A stretch of 11,899 nt of DNA. Origin: Pseudomonadota bacterium (GTDB lineage Bacteria; Pseudomonadota; Alphaproteobacteria; Rhodobacterales; Rhodobacteraceae). Numbering within the stretch: position 1 is the stretch's first letter; every line of letters begins with the position of its first letter. The notes under the pieces were generated by a model. It worked only from the letters and a program-made list of their open reading frames with translations. It did no database searches and was not told where the DNA came from. A program made the position numbers and the translations under genes. The stretch is from contig JACZTQ010000072.1 in the NCBI GenBank assembly GCA_022573605.1, positions 1-11,899 of the forward strand. Reading direction: 5' to 3'. Below are positions 1 to 5,507 of the stretch, one piece after another.

Positions 1-183
1 CAGGCGCAGGGTGTCGGCGCAGTAGGCGCCGGAGCGGATCTCGCTGCGGATCTCGGGGATGATCAGGGCCGCGTCCGAGGGACCGTCAAAGGGCAGGGTC
101 ACTCCGGCAGGGTGCTGGAGAGGCTCCAGATTGGCTATGCTGTGCCGCTGTGCGGCAAGATCGAAAATCGTGCGGGACATCAT
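1..183 (-). CDS. Partial 5' end of a probable FkbM-family methyltransferase
   Basis: An open frame reads leftwards from tandem ATG codons (181-183 and 178-180) with no stop before the window edge, so only about 61 N-terminal residues are visible (MMSRTIFDLAAQ...). There is no signal peptide or membrane segment. The stretch ending in ALIIPEIRSEIRSGAYCADT resembles the segment just before the SAM-binding motif in many alphaproteobacterial FkbM-family methyltransferases (typically P-x-I-x-x-x-I-R-x-G-x-Y-E). The catalytic Rossmann part lies outside the window, so the family call rests on this short similarity only. A clear Shine-Dalgarno is lacking; a weak AAAGAG lies about 11 bases upstream. 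The AT-rich 177-base gap before it suggests its own promoter rather than read-through from sdhB. Confidence 0.45.
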   Translation of the reverse strand, partial: MMSRTIFDLAAQRHSIANLEPLQHPAGVTLPFDGPSDAALIIPEIRSEIRSGAYCADTLRL

Positions 184-227
184 GTTTTTTCACACTCTTT
201 AGTTACGCTTACCGAAACACTCAATAG

Positions 228-252
228 GTTTAAGCCTGTCCCTGTCTTAAAC
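228..252. promoter_or_regulatory. Candidate operator: 7-bp perfect inverted repeat
   Basis: GTTTAAG (228-234) and CTTAAAC (246-252) are perfect inverted arms around an 11-base spacer that itself holds a CCTGTC direct repeat. The element sits 45 bases upstream of the start of the gene at 1-183, in an AT-rich gap unlike the surrounding GC-rich coding DNA. That position and symmetry suit a dimeric regulator site. No T-run follows on either strand, so it is not an ordinary intrinsic terminator. The regulator is unknown. Confidence 0.35.
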
Positions 253-317
253 ACTGGTTCACCCTAACAGAACAATAAGAATCAGTGGCGAAAGTATGGC
301 TGAGTCGAGATTCTCTC

Positions 318-337
318 CACGATTCAGCACGATTCAG
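318..337. repeat. Two-copy 10-bp direct repeat
   Basis: The decamer CACGATTCAG occurs twice in tandem (318-327 and 328-337) in the AT-rich gap just downstream of sdhB. It may be a chance duplication or half-sites of a regulator. No function can be assigned from the sequence, and the gap holds no recognisable intrinsic terminator for the sdh operon. Confidence 0.4.
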
Positions 338-360
338 CTAATTACACAACCTGTAGTTGA

Positions 361-1140
361 TCAAACCTGCCGTTCAATCATCATTTTCTTGATTTCCGCG
401 ATCGCCTTGGCGGGGTTGAGTCCCTTGGGGCAGGTCTTGGTGCAGCTCATTATGGTATGGCAGCGATACAGTCTGAACGGATCTTCGAGGTCGTCGAGTC
501 GCTCCCCGGCGGCCTCGTCGCGGCTGTCGATCAGCCAGCGGTAGGCGTGCAGCAGCGCCGCCGGGCCGAGATAGCGCTCGGAATTCCACCAGTAGCTCGG
601 GCACGCGGTCGAGCAGCAGGCGCACATCACGCACTCGTAGAGCCCGTCGAGCTTCTCGCGGTCCTCGATCGACTGGCGCCATTCGCGCTCCGGCGCCGGG
701 GTCTCGGTCTCGAGCCAGGGTTTCACCGAGGCGTGCTGGGCGTAGAAATGGGTCAGGTCGGGGATCAGGTCCTTGACCACCTCCAGGTGCGGCAGCGGGT
801 AGATCTTCACCTCGCCCCTGATCTCGTCGAGCCCGTAGGTGCAGGCCAGCGTGTTGATGCCGTCGATGTTCATCGCGCACGAGCCGCAGATGCCCTCGCG
901 GCAACTCCGCCGGAAGGTCAGGGTCGGGTCGATCTCGTTCTTGATCATGATGATCGCGTCCAGCACCATCGGCCCGCATTTGTCCAGGTCGAGATAATAG
1001 CTGTCGAGGCGCGGGTTGGCGCCGCTGTCCGGGTCCCAGCGATAGATCCTGAAGGCGCGCGGATCGGCGCCGCCGTCGGGCTTGGGCCAGGTCTTGCCCT
1101 TGGTGATGCGCGAGTTCTTCGGCAGCGCAAACTCAGCCAT
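361..1140 (-). CDS. sdhB: Succinate dehydrogenase iron-sulfur subunit SdhB
   Basis: This 259-residue protein is the electron-transfer subunit of complex II, passing electrons from the SdhA flavin to ubiquinone at the cytoplasmic membrane face. The ligands of all three clusters are present: [2Fe-2S] C80, C85, C88, C100 (SCREGICGSC...C); [4Fe-4S] C170, C173, C176 plus C237; [3Fe-4S] C180, C227, C233. They sit at a constant +21 offset from the E. coli 4Fe/3Fe ligands. Quinone-site residues P181, W184 and H228 (CPSYWW, CHTIMSC) are also conserved. The ATG at 1138-1140 follows AAGGAG with a 6-base spacer and overlaps the upstream methyltransferase stop by 8 bases, so translation is probably coupled. 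It is the last gene of the sdh operon. Length is normal and nothing essential is missing. Confidence 0.98.
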   Translation of the reverse strand: MAEFALPKNSRITKGKTWPKPDGGADPRAFRIYRWDPDSGANPRLDSYYLDLDKCGPMVLDAIIMIKNEIDPTLTFRRSCREGICGSCAMNIDGINTLACTYGLDEIRGEVKIYPLPHLEVVKDLIPDLTHFYAQHASVKPWLETETPAPEREWRQSIEDREKLDGLYECVMCACCSTACPSYWWNSERYLGPAALLHAYRWLIDSRDEAAGERLDDLEDPFRLYRCHTIMSCTKTCPKGLNPAKAIAEIKKMMIERQV

Positions 1141-1966
1141 CGGTCGCTCCTTCGCCTGCGGGTTTCAGTCCACCTTCAGCCGCGGGCTTGCGCCCACCTT
1201 CCATCGCGGGCTTTCGCCCGACAAAAATCCTCTCGCCCCGGTGCAGGGCATGGGTCGAGACATCGGGCTCCAAGGCCACGTATTCGTGCAAGGCGAATCC
1301 CGCCGTCCGGATCCGGTCGCGCACGTCGCGGCCGTAGAACCGCAGATGGCTCGGGTCGCCATAGTGCAGCCGCAACTCCGCCTCGGTTTTCAACGACGGG
1401 TCCTCGTGGGTCCGGTCCCAGCCCTCGATCATCGGCACCGTGATCACCGCCTGGCCGCCGGGGCGCAGAATGCGGAACATCTCCGCCAGCGCCGCCTTGT
1501 CATCGACATGTTCGAGCACATGGTTCGACATCACCATATCATAGCCCGCATCGGGCAGGTCCATCGCCGTGATGTCGATCTTGAGGTCGAAGAGATCGTT
1601 GATATCGGCGGTCTCGTATTCCGCCCCCCGGTCCTCGAACCAGCCCCGCACCCAGGGCTCGGCGGCGAAGTGCAGCACACGCGCCCCCTCCGGCAGCACC
1701 ATGTCGCGGTCCAGCCACAGTTTCAGCAGCCGGTGGCGCGGGCGCGAATCACACGACGGGCACCAGATCTCCGGCTTGTGCTTGACCGGCGAGAACATGC
1801 CCCGGTAGCCGCAGACCGGGCAGAGCCGCGCGGTCCGGCCCCAGGCCAGCGCCGTCACATGGTCGATCGAGCGCCTGGCCCGCAGGTCCATGATCGCGGC
1901 GATCTCGCCTGGGTCGCGGCGAAAGCGTGGGCCACCATCCGTCATTCCAACCACGCCCTCATACAT
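1133..1966 (-). CDS. Class I SAM-dependent methyltransferase with N-terminal zinc ribbon, inside the sdh operon
   Basis: This 277-residue protein has an N-terminal CxxC...CxxC zinc-ribbon-like knuckle (C49, C52, C69, C72; LCPVCG and WCPSCDSRPRHR). A class I methyltransferase domain follows: RVLHFAAEP (96-104, a variant SAM motif I), the acidic strand-2 end TADI with D121, then DMVMSNHVLEH (143-153) and ILRPGG (166-171). The THEDP...SHLRFYGRDVRDRI region is typical of a recognisable bacterial family of unknown substrate. The C-terminus (about 249-273) is three octad repeats close to GRKPAxEG. The ATG at 1966 lies 4 bases after the sdhA stop; the Met at residue 8 is an alternative start. It sits between sdhA and sdhB and overlaps sdhB, so it must share the sdh transcript. 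Whether it modifies a complex II component or is a passenger cannot be told from the sequence. Confidence 0.85.
   Translation of the reverse strand: MYEGVVGMTDGGPRFRRDPGEIAAIMDLRARRSIDHVTALAWGRTARLCPVCGYRGMFSPVKHKPEIWCPSCDSRPRHRLLKLWLDRDMVLPEGARVLHFAAEPWVRGWFEDRGAEYETADINDLFDLKIDITAMDLPDAGYDMVMSNHVLEHVDDKAALAEMFRILRPGGQAVITVPMIEGWDRTHEDPSLKTEAELRLHYGDPSHLRFYGRDVRDRIRTAGFALHEYVALEPDVSTHALHRGERIFVGRKPAMEGGRKPAAEGGLKPAGEGATDG
1147..1218 (-). repeat. Degenerate 3 x 24-bp tandem repeat spanning the methyltransferase C-terminus and the sdhB ribosome-binding site
   Basis: There are three in-frame 24-base units (1147-1170, 1171-1194, 1195-1218). The two units at 1171-1218 are the most alike. Each encodes an octapeptide of the form (G)RKPAxEG at the end of the methyltransferase. 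The unit at 1147-1170 ends, on the minus strand, in GAAGGAG, which is the Shine-Dalgarno of sdhB; the other two units end in GAAGGTG at the same position. The period is a multiple of three, so copy-number change would keep the reading frame. Confidence 0.85.
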
Positions 1967-1970
1967 CGCC

Positions 1971-3779
1971 TCAATACACCCGCACCTTGGGCGCGATTCG
2001 CTCCAGGGAAATCCCGCCCTCGCTCTCGGGCGTCAGCGGCTCGGTATGGACCGGGCGGTAGCGCAGCGTCACCACGTCCTCGGTGCCGACCCAGGCCAGG
2101 GTGTGCTGGCGCCAGTTCTCGTCGTCGCGGTCGGGATAGTCCTCGTGCGCATGGGCCCCGCGGCTTTCGTGGCGCGCCTCGGCCGAGTAGATCGTGGTCA
2201 GCGCGCAGGGCAGCAGGTTGGCCAGCTCCAGCGTCTCCATCAGGTCCGAGTTCCAGATCAGCGAGCGGTCGGTGACCGAAACATCGTCGAAGGCGGCGTC
2301 GATCTTGGCGATCTTGGCGCAGCCCTGCTTCAGGCTCTCGGAGGCGCGGAACACGGCGGCGTCCTTCTGCATCGACTTTTGCAGGTTGAGCCGCAGCACC
2401 GCCGTCGTCACCGCCCCCTTGGCGTGGCGCAACCGGTCGAAGCGGTCCATCGCCCCATCGACCGAGCGCTCGTCGAGGGCCGGGTTCGGCGCCCCCGGCT
2501 CGACGATCTGCCCGGCCCGGATGGCGGCCGCGCGGCCGAACACCACCAGATCGGTCAGCGAGTTCGAGCCCAGCCGGTTGGCGCCGTGCACCGAGCACGA
2601 CGCCGCCTCGCCGCAGGCCATCAGCCCCGGCACCAGCGCGTCCGGGTCGTCGGGCGACCAGCGGATCACCTCGCCCCAGTAGTTCGAGGGGATGCCGCCC
2701 ATGTTGTAATGCACCGTCGGCAGCACCGGGATCGGCTGCCGGGTGAGATCGACTCCGGCGAAGATCTTGGCCGATTCGGTGATCCCCGGCAGGCGCAGCG
2801 CCAGGGTCTCCGGCGACAGGTGGTTGAGGTGCAGGTGGAGGTGGTCGGCCTCCGGCCCGACCCCGCGGCCCTCGCGGATCTCGATGGTCATGCAGCGCGA
2901 GATCACGTCGCGCGAGGCCAGGTCCTTGTAGGTCGGCGCATAGCGCTCCATGAAGCGCTCGCCGTTGGCGTTGGTCAGGTAGCCGCCCTCGCCGCGCGCG
3001 CCCTCGGTGATCAGCACCCCGGCGCCGTAGACCCCGGTGGGGTGGAACTGGATGAACTCCATGTCCTGCAACGGCAGCCCGGCGCGCGCCGCCATGCCGG
3101 CGCCGTCGCCGGTGCAGGTATGGGCCGAGGTGCAGGAGAAGAAGGCGCGGCCATAGCCCCCGGTCGCCAGCACCACCATCTTGGCGCTGAACCTGTGCAG
3201 GGTGCCGTCGTCCAGCTTCCAGGCCAGCAGCCCGGTGCAGCGCCCGTCCTCGGACATGATCAGGTCGAGGGCGAAATACTCGATGAAGAACTCGGCGTTC
3301 CGTTTCAGCGACTGGCCGTAGAGGGTGTGCAGCATGGCGTGCCCGGTGCGGTCGGCGGCGGCGCAGGTGCGCTGCACCGGCGGGCCCTCGCCGAACTCGG
3401 TGGTGTGGCCGCCGAACGGGCGCTGGTAGATCCTGCCATCGTTGGTGCGCGAGAACGGCACCCCGTAATGCTCGAGCTCGACAATCGCCTTGGGCGCCTC
3501 GCGGGCGAGGTATTCCATCGCGTCCATGTCGCCGAGCCAGTCCGAGCCCTTGACCGTGTCGTACATGTGCCACTGCCAGTTGTCCGGCCCCATGTTGGCC
3601 AGGCTGGCGGCGATGCCGCCCTGGGCGGCGACGGTATGGCTGCGGGTCGGGAACACCTTGGTCACGCAGGCGGTCTTCAACCCCTGCTCGGCCATGCCCA
3701 GGGTCGCCCGCAGTCCGGCCCCCCCGGCGCCGACAACCACCACGTCGTAGGTGTGGTCGATGAACTCGTAAGCCGCCAT
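1971..3779 (-). CDS. sdhA: Succinate dehydrogenase flavoprotein subunit SdhA
   Basis: This 602-residue catalytic subunit oxidises succinate to fumarate on the cytoplasmic side of the membrane. The N-terminal FAD dinucleotide fold is VVVVGAGGAGLRA (13-25). H48 in RSHTVAAQGGI is the His that carries FAD covalently (E. coli H45). Active-site residues are all in place: H246 (QFHPTG), E259 (ITEGARGEGG), the proton-shuttling R290 (ASRDV), H357 (PTVHYNMGG) and R402 (GANRLGSNSL). The C-terminal helical domain holds the usual RxExRGAHxHxDYPxRDD. The ATG at 3777-3779 is preceded by GGGAGG about 12 bases upstream, a rather long spacing. The gap to sdhD is 136 bases, mostly occupied by a 13-bp tandem array. 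The methyltransferase gene follows after 4 bases. Intact and of standard length. Confidence 0.98.
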   Translation of the reverse strand: MAAYEFIDHTYDVVVVGAGGAGLRATLGMAEQGLKTACVTKVFPTRSHTVAAQGGIAASLANMGPDNWQWHMYDTVKGSDWLGDMDAMEYLAREAPKAIVELEHYGVPFSRTNDGRIYQRPFGGHTTEFGEGPPVQRTCAAADRTGHAMLHTLYGQSLKRNAEFFIEYFALDLIMSEDGRCTGLLAWKLDDGTLHRFSAKMVVLATGGYGRAFFSCTSAHTCTGDGAGMAARAGLPLQDMEFIQFHPTGVYGAGVLITEGARGEGGYLTNANGERFMERYAPTYKDLASRDVISRCMTIEIREGRGVGPEADHLHLHLNHLSPETLALRLPGITESAKIFAGVDLTRQPIPVLPTVHYNMGGIPSNYWGEVIRWSPDDPDALVPGLMACGEAASCSVHGANRLGSNSLTDLVVFGRAAAIRAGQIVEPGAPNPALDERSVDGAMDRFDRLRHAKGAVTTAVLRLNLQKSMQKDAAVFRASESLKQGCAKIAKIDAAFDDVSVTDRSLIWNSDLMETLELANLLPCALTTIYSAEARHESRGAHAHEDYPDRDDENWRQHTLAWVGTEDVVTLRYRPVHTEPLTPESEGGISLERIAPKVRVY

Positions 3780-3801
3780 CTGTCTCTCTTTCCTCCCGGG
3801 A

Positions 3802-3817
3802 ACCCGGCCCGCCGGGT
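3802..3817 (-). promoter_or_regulatory. Short GC-rich stem-loop upstream of the sdhA ribosome-binding site
   Basis: ACCCGGC (3802-3808) and GCCGGGT (3811-3817) form a perfect 7-bp inverted repeat with a 2-base centre (functionally 6 bp with a 4-base loop). It lies between the 13-bp tandem array and the GGGAGG of sdhA. No U-tract follows on the minus strand, so termination is unlikely; a role in mRNA processing or stability is a guess. Confidence 0.4.
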
Positions 3818-3819
3818 CC

Positions 3820-3923
3820 TGCCGTCAACTGGTGCCGTCAACTGGTGCCGTCAACTGGTGCCGTCAACTGGTGCCGTCAACTGGTGCCGTCAACTGGTGC
3901 CGTCAACTGGTGCCGTCAACTGG
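3820..3923 (-). repeat. Perfect 8 x 13-bp tandem array in the sdhD-sdhA junction
   Basis: Eight identical head-to-tail copies of a 13-mer (plus strand TGCCGTCAACTGG, minus strand CCAGTTGACGGCA) run without a mismatch for 104 bases. The sdhD stop codon (3916-3918), its last Ser codon and two bases of the preceding Thr codon lie in the copy nearest sdhD, so the array begins inside the gene and then fills 96 of the 136 bases before sdhA. Each minus-strand unit contains TGA. As 13 is not divisible by 3, the array closes all three minus-strand frames every 39 bases. Perfect identity points to recent expansion by slippage or, alternatively, an assembly artefact. Confidence 0.97.
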
Positions 3924-4296
3924 TGAAGGCGATCTTCAGCACCGCGAAAACGCCGGCCAGCCCGAAGCTGAAGCAGAACATCGAGTTGCCCACCAGCAGC
4001 CCGGTGCGCCAGGCCTTGCCATGGACGTAATCCTCGATCACCACCTGCAACCCGAGGGCCAGATGGCGAAACGCCACGGCGATGAACAGCACCGCGACCA
4101 GGGCGTGGAACGGGTGGGCGTAGTGCGCCAGCACCGCCGTGTGCGCGCCCCCCAGCAGGCCCGCGAAGGGCACCATGAAGAGCACCGTCAGCGGCAGCAG
4201 CGCCAGCGCGGAGATGCGCTGGAGCCACCAGTGATGGCTGCCCTGCCCGGCGGCGCCGAGGCCCGAGACCCGGGCGCGGGGCGTTCTGTGGGTCAT
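3916..4296 (-). CDS. sdhD: Succinate dehydrogenase hydrophobic membrane anchor subunit SdhD
   Basis: This 126-residue membrane anchor shares heme b and the ubiquinone site with SdhC. Three membrane segments are visible at about 27-49, 60-83 and 99-121. The near-N-terminal GSHHWWLQRISA motif is typical of proteobacterial SdhD. The heme-ligand candidate H78 (AFRHLALG) and the D89-Y90 pair (IEDY) have exactly the spacing of E. coli H71 and D82-Y83, Y83 being the quinone-contacting Tyr. The start lies 13 bases after the sdhC stop. The last codons and the stop fall in the first unit of a 13-bp tandem array, so the C-terminal Thr-Ser may itself derive from the repeat. Confidence 0.95.
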   Translation of the reverse strand: MTHRTPRARVSGLGAAGQGSHHWWLQRISALALLPLTVLFMVPFAGLLGGAHTAVLAHYAHPFHALVAVLFIAVAFRHLALGLQVVIEDYVHGKAWRTGLLVGNSMFCFSFGLAGVFAVLKIAFTS

Positions 4297-4309
4297 CCGC
4301 CGCGCCCCC

Positions 4310-4693
4310 TCACGCGACCAGCCACAACAGCACGCTCAGCACGCCCGAGCCGATCACCACGGCGATCCCGCTGCGCTCGGCGGTCTGCATCTCGAAGCCG
4401 TAGCCGAGGTCCCAGACCAGGTGCCTTATGCCGTTCAGCATGTGGTAGGCCAGCGCCCAGGTCAGGCCCAGCAGCACCAGATATCCGAGCCATGAGGTCA
4501 GCAGCCCATCGACGACGGCGAAATACCCCGGCGAGGTGGCGGCGGCGATCAGCCACCACACCAGCAGCACCACGCCCAGCGTCAACCCGACCCCGGTCAT
4601 GCGGTGGAAGATCGACAGCACCGAGGTGAGTTGCGGGCGATAGATCTGCAGGTGCGGCGACAGCGGGCGGTTGCCCCGGTTCAGATCTGCCAT
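4310..4693 (-). CDS. sdhC: Succinate dehydrogenase cytochrome b556 subunit SdhC
   Basis: This 127-residue subunit is the larger heme-b/quinone membrane anchor of complex II and the first gene of the operon. Family signatures are RPLSPHLQIYR (9-19), S27-x-x-H30-R31 in SIFHRMTG (the same numbers as E. coli S27 and R31 at the quinone site) and H84 in YHMLNGIRHLVWDLGYG, the axial heme ligand. There are three transmembrane helices, at about 32-51, 65-88 and 108-126. The ATG at 4691-4693 is preceded by GGGAG with a 6-base spacer. A second ATG 5 bases upstream is out of frame. It is followed after 13 bases by sdhD. Confidence 0.96.
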   Translation of the reverse strand: MADLNRGNRPLSPHLQIYRPQLTSVLSIFHRMTGVGLTLGVVLLVWWLIAAATSPGYFAVVDGLLTSWLGYLVLLGLTWALAYHMLNGIRHLVWDLGYGFEMQTAERSGIAVVIGSGVLSVLLWLVA

Positions 4694-5031
4694 GCCATGC
4701 TCCCGCTGGTCCCGAAGGGTCTCAAGCGACTCTTAGGACCTGAAAGCGTTGTTTTCCAGACCGAAATTGTCGCAATACGGTAAACACCCCGACAACGCGC
4801 CCGGAGACCGGGGTCAGGCGCCGCCCCCGCCGATTTCGCCCCCCACTCCCCCTGGGCTTCGCAGGGGACCGTGGCCGCGGATGCGGCCTTGTCATGCCCC
4901 GGAGAAGGGGACAGGGGGGGAGGCTGCAACGGCGCCGCCTGGCGCCGCGGCGGCGATGGGCCGCACACCCCCCGCCGAACCGCGCGGCGGTGGCGCTGCC
5001 GGGGTGGAATGTGCCCTGGAAATCGCCCGGA
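4694..5031. other. 338-base gap upstream of sdhC; probable sdh promoter and leader, no gene seen
   Basis: The part nearest sdhC (to about 4800) is less GC-rich and should hold the operon promoter, although I cannot place -35/-10 boxes with confidence. It contains two overlapping inverted repeats: TTGTCG (4767-4772) with CGACAA (4790-4795), and GCGTTGT (4746-4752) with ACAACGC (4792-4798). The right-hand arms overlap, so only one pairing can form at a time. From about 4800 to 5031 the DNA is very GC-rich, with runs of C and G and a weak 6-bp hairpin (CCCCTG 4849-4854, CAGGGG 4862-4867). Translations here are Pro/Ala/Arg-rich with no family likeness, so I see no gene. Confidence 0.5.
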
Positions 5032-5379
5032 TCAGAGCACCCGCATCAGCGCGTGGCGCCGGTTTGAGGTGTGCGGGCGCACCTCCGCCGGCCAGCGCCC
5101 GCGCTCGACCGCGGCGGACCATTCCGGGCTGGTCAGGACCTCGGGGCCGTCGATCTCGTAGAGCGCGGTGTAGACCGGGCCCGGCGCGTCGATGCGCTTG
5201 ACCTCGCCGCCGATGGCGAGCGCGAACGGCTCGCCCTTCAGCCGGCTGACGGCGCGCACCCCGGGCACCCGCAACAGATTGGGGATGTGTTCGCGGTCGT
5301 AGACCTCGTTGAACAGCGCCTCGTGCTCCGGATCGACATCCATCGACACGATGAACAGATATTTTGCATTGATCGGCAC
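5032..5379 (-). CDS. Small EthD/dimeric alpha-beta-barrel-like protein of unknown function
   Basis: This 115-residue cytoplasmic protein starts at a GTG (5377-5379) preceded by GGGAGG with a 5-base spacer. The frame stays open further upstream, but that extension would be Arg-rich and lacks family features, so the GTG is preferred. The sequence KYLFIVSMDVDPEHEALFNE followed by VYDREHIPNLLRVPGVRAVSRL has the beta-strand, helix and HIP-L-x-VPG-V pattern of ferredoxin-like dimeric alpha-beta-barrel proteins (EthD/DUF4286-type). The second half (YTALYEIDGPEVLTSPEW) fits the repeated strand-helix unit. The family does not give a reaction. It lies upstream of sdhC on the same strand (338-base gap) and divergently from the ABC transporter operon. 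Confidence 0.7.
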   Translation of the reverse strand: MPINAKYLFIVSMDVDPEHEALFNEVYDREHIPNLLRVPGVRAVSRLKGEPFALAIGGEVKRIDAPGPVYTALYEIDGPEVLTSPEWSAAVERGRWPAEVRPHTSNRRHALMRVL

Positions 5380-5444
5380 AACGCCCTCCCTTGCATTCCT
5401 CGCCCCCGGCTCCGCGCCGCGGCCCGGCCAGCAATAACCATCTG

Positions 5445-5474
5445 TTGACGGATCGCAAATCCCCTGTCCAATAT
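5445..5474 (+). promoter_or_regulatory. Possible sigma-70-type promoter for the ABC transporter operon
   Basis: TTGACG (5445-5450) matches five of six -35 consensus bases. An 18-base spacer leads to CAATAT (5469-5474), a weak -10. The predicted start would be near 5481, giving a leader of about 27 bases before the ATG at 5508. It is the best candidate in the 128-base divergent gap, but the -10 match is poor. Confidence 0.35.
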
Positions 5475-5498
5475 CCGGCAGACAGTTTCTTGACAGGG
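5462..5498 (+). promoter_or_regulatory. Inverted repeat overlapping promoter and ribosome-binding site
   Basis: CCCTGTC (5462-5468) and GACAGGG (5492-5498) are perfect 7-base inverted arms, and a further GACAG copy lies at 5481-5485. The right arm runs into the Shine-Dalgarno (GGGAG, 5496-5500) and the left arm abuts the candidate -10. It may be a regulator site; if transcription starts further upstream, it could form a hairpin that masks the ribosome-binding site. Neither is proven. Confidence 0.35.
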
Positions 5499-5507
5499 AG
5501 AGAAAAA

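Noticed and set aside
1942..3828. 628-codon minus-strand frame overlapping sdhA
   Set aside because: It is an out-of-frame shadow of sdhA; the sdhA frame has every catalytic residue and a ribosome-binding site.
3820..3923. CRISPR array
   Set aside because: The units are contiguous 13-mers with no spacers and there are no cas genes nearby, so it is a tandem repeat.
1890..4629. Long plus-strand open frames across the sdh genes, including Val-Pro-Ser-Thr-Gly-Ala-type repeats over the tandem array
   Set aside because: They are antisense to well-conserved SdhA/SdhD/SdhC, are Arg/Pro/Gly/His-rich as expected of GC-rich shadow frames, and the peptide repeats only reflect the stop-free plus strand of the 13-mer.
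4905..4925. G-quadruplex in a G-rich run
   Set aside because: Only about three separable G-tracts of three or more bases lie within short loop distance, so a stable three-layer four-tract structure is not supported.
4681..5201. Possible small genes in the gap upstream of sdhC
   Set aside because: Translations are Pro/Ala/Arg-rich, with no ribosome-binding site or family likeness, and match the composition of GC-rich noncoding DNA.
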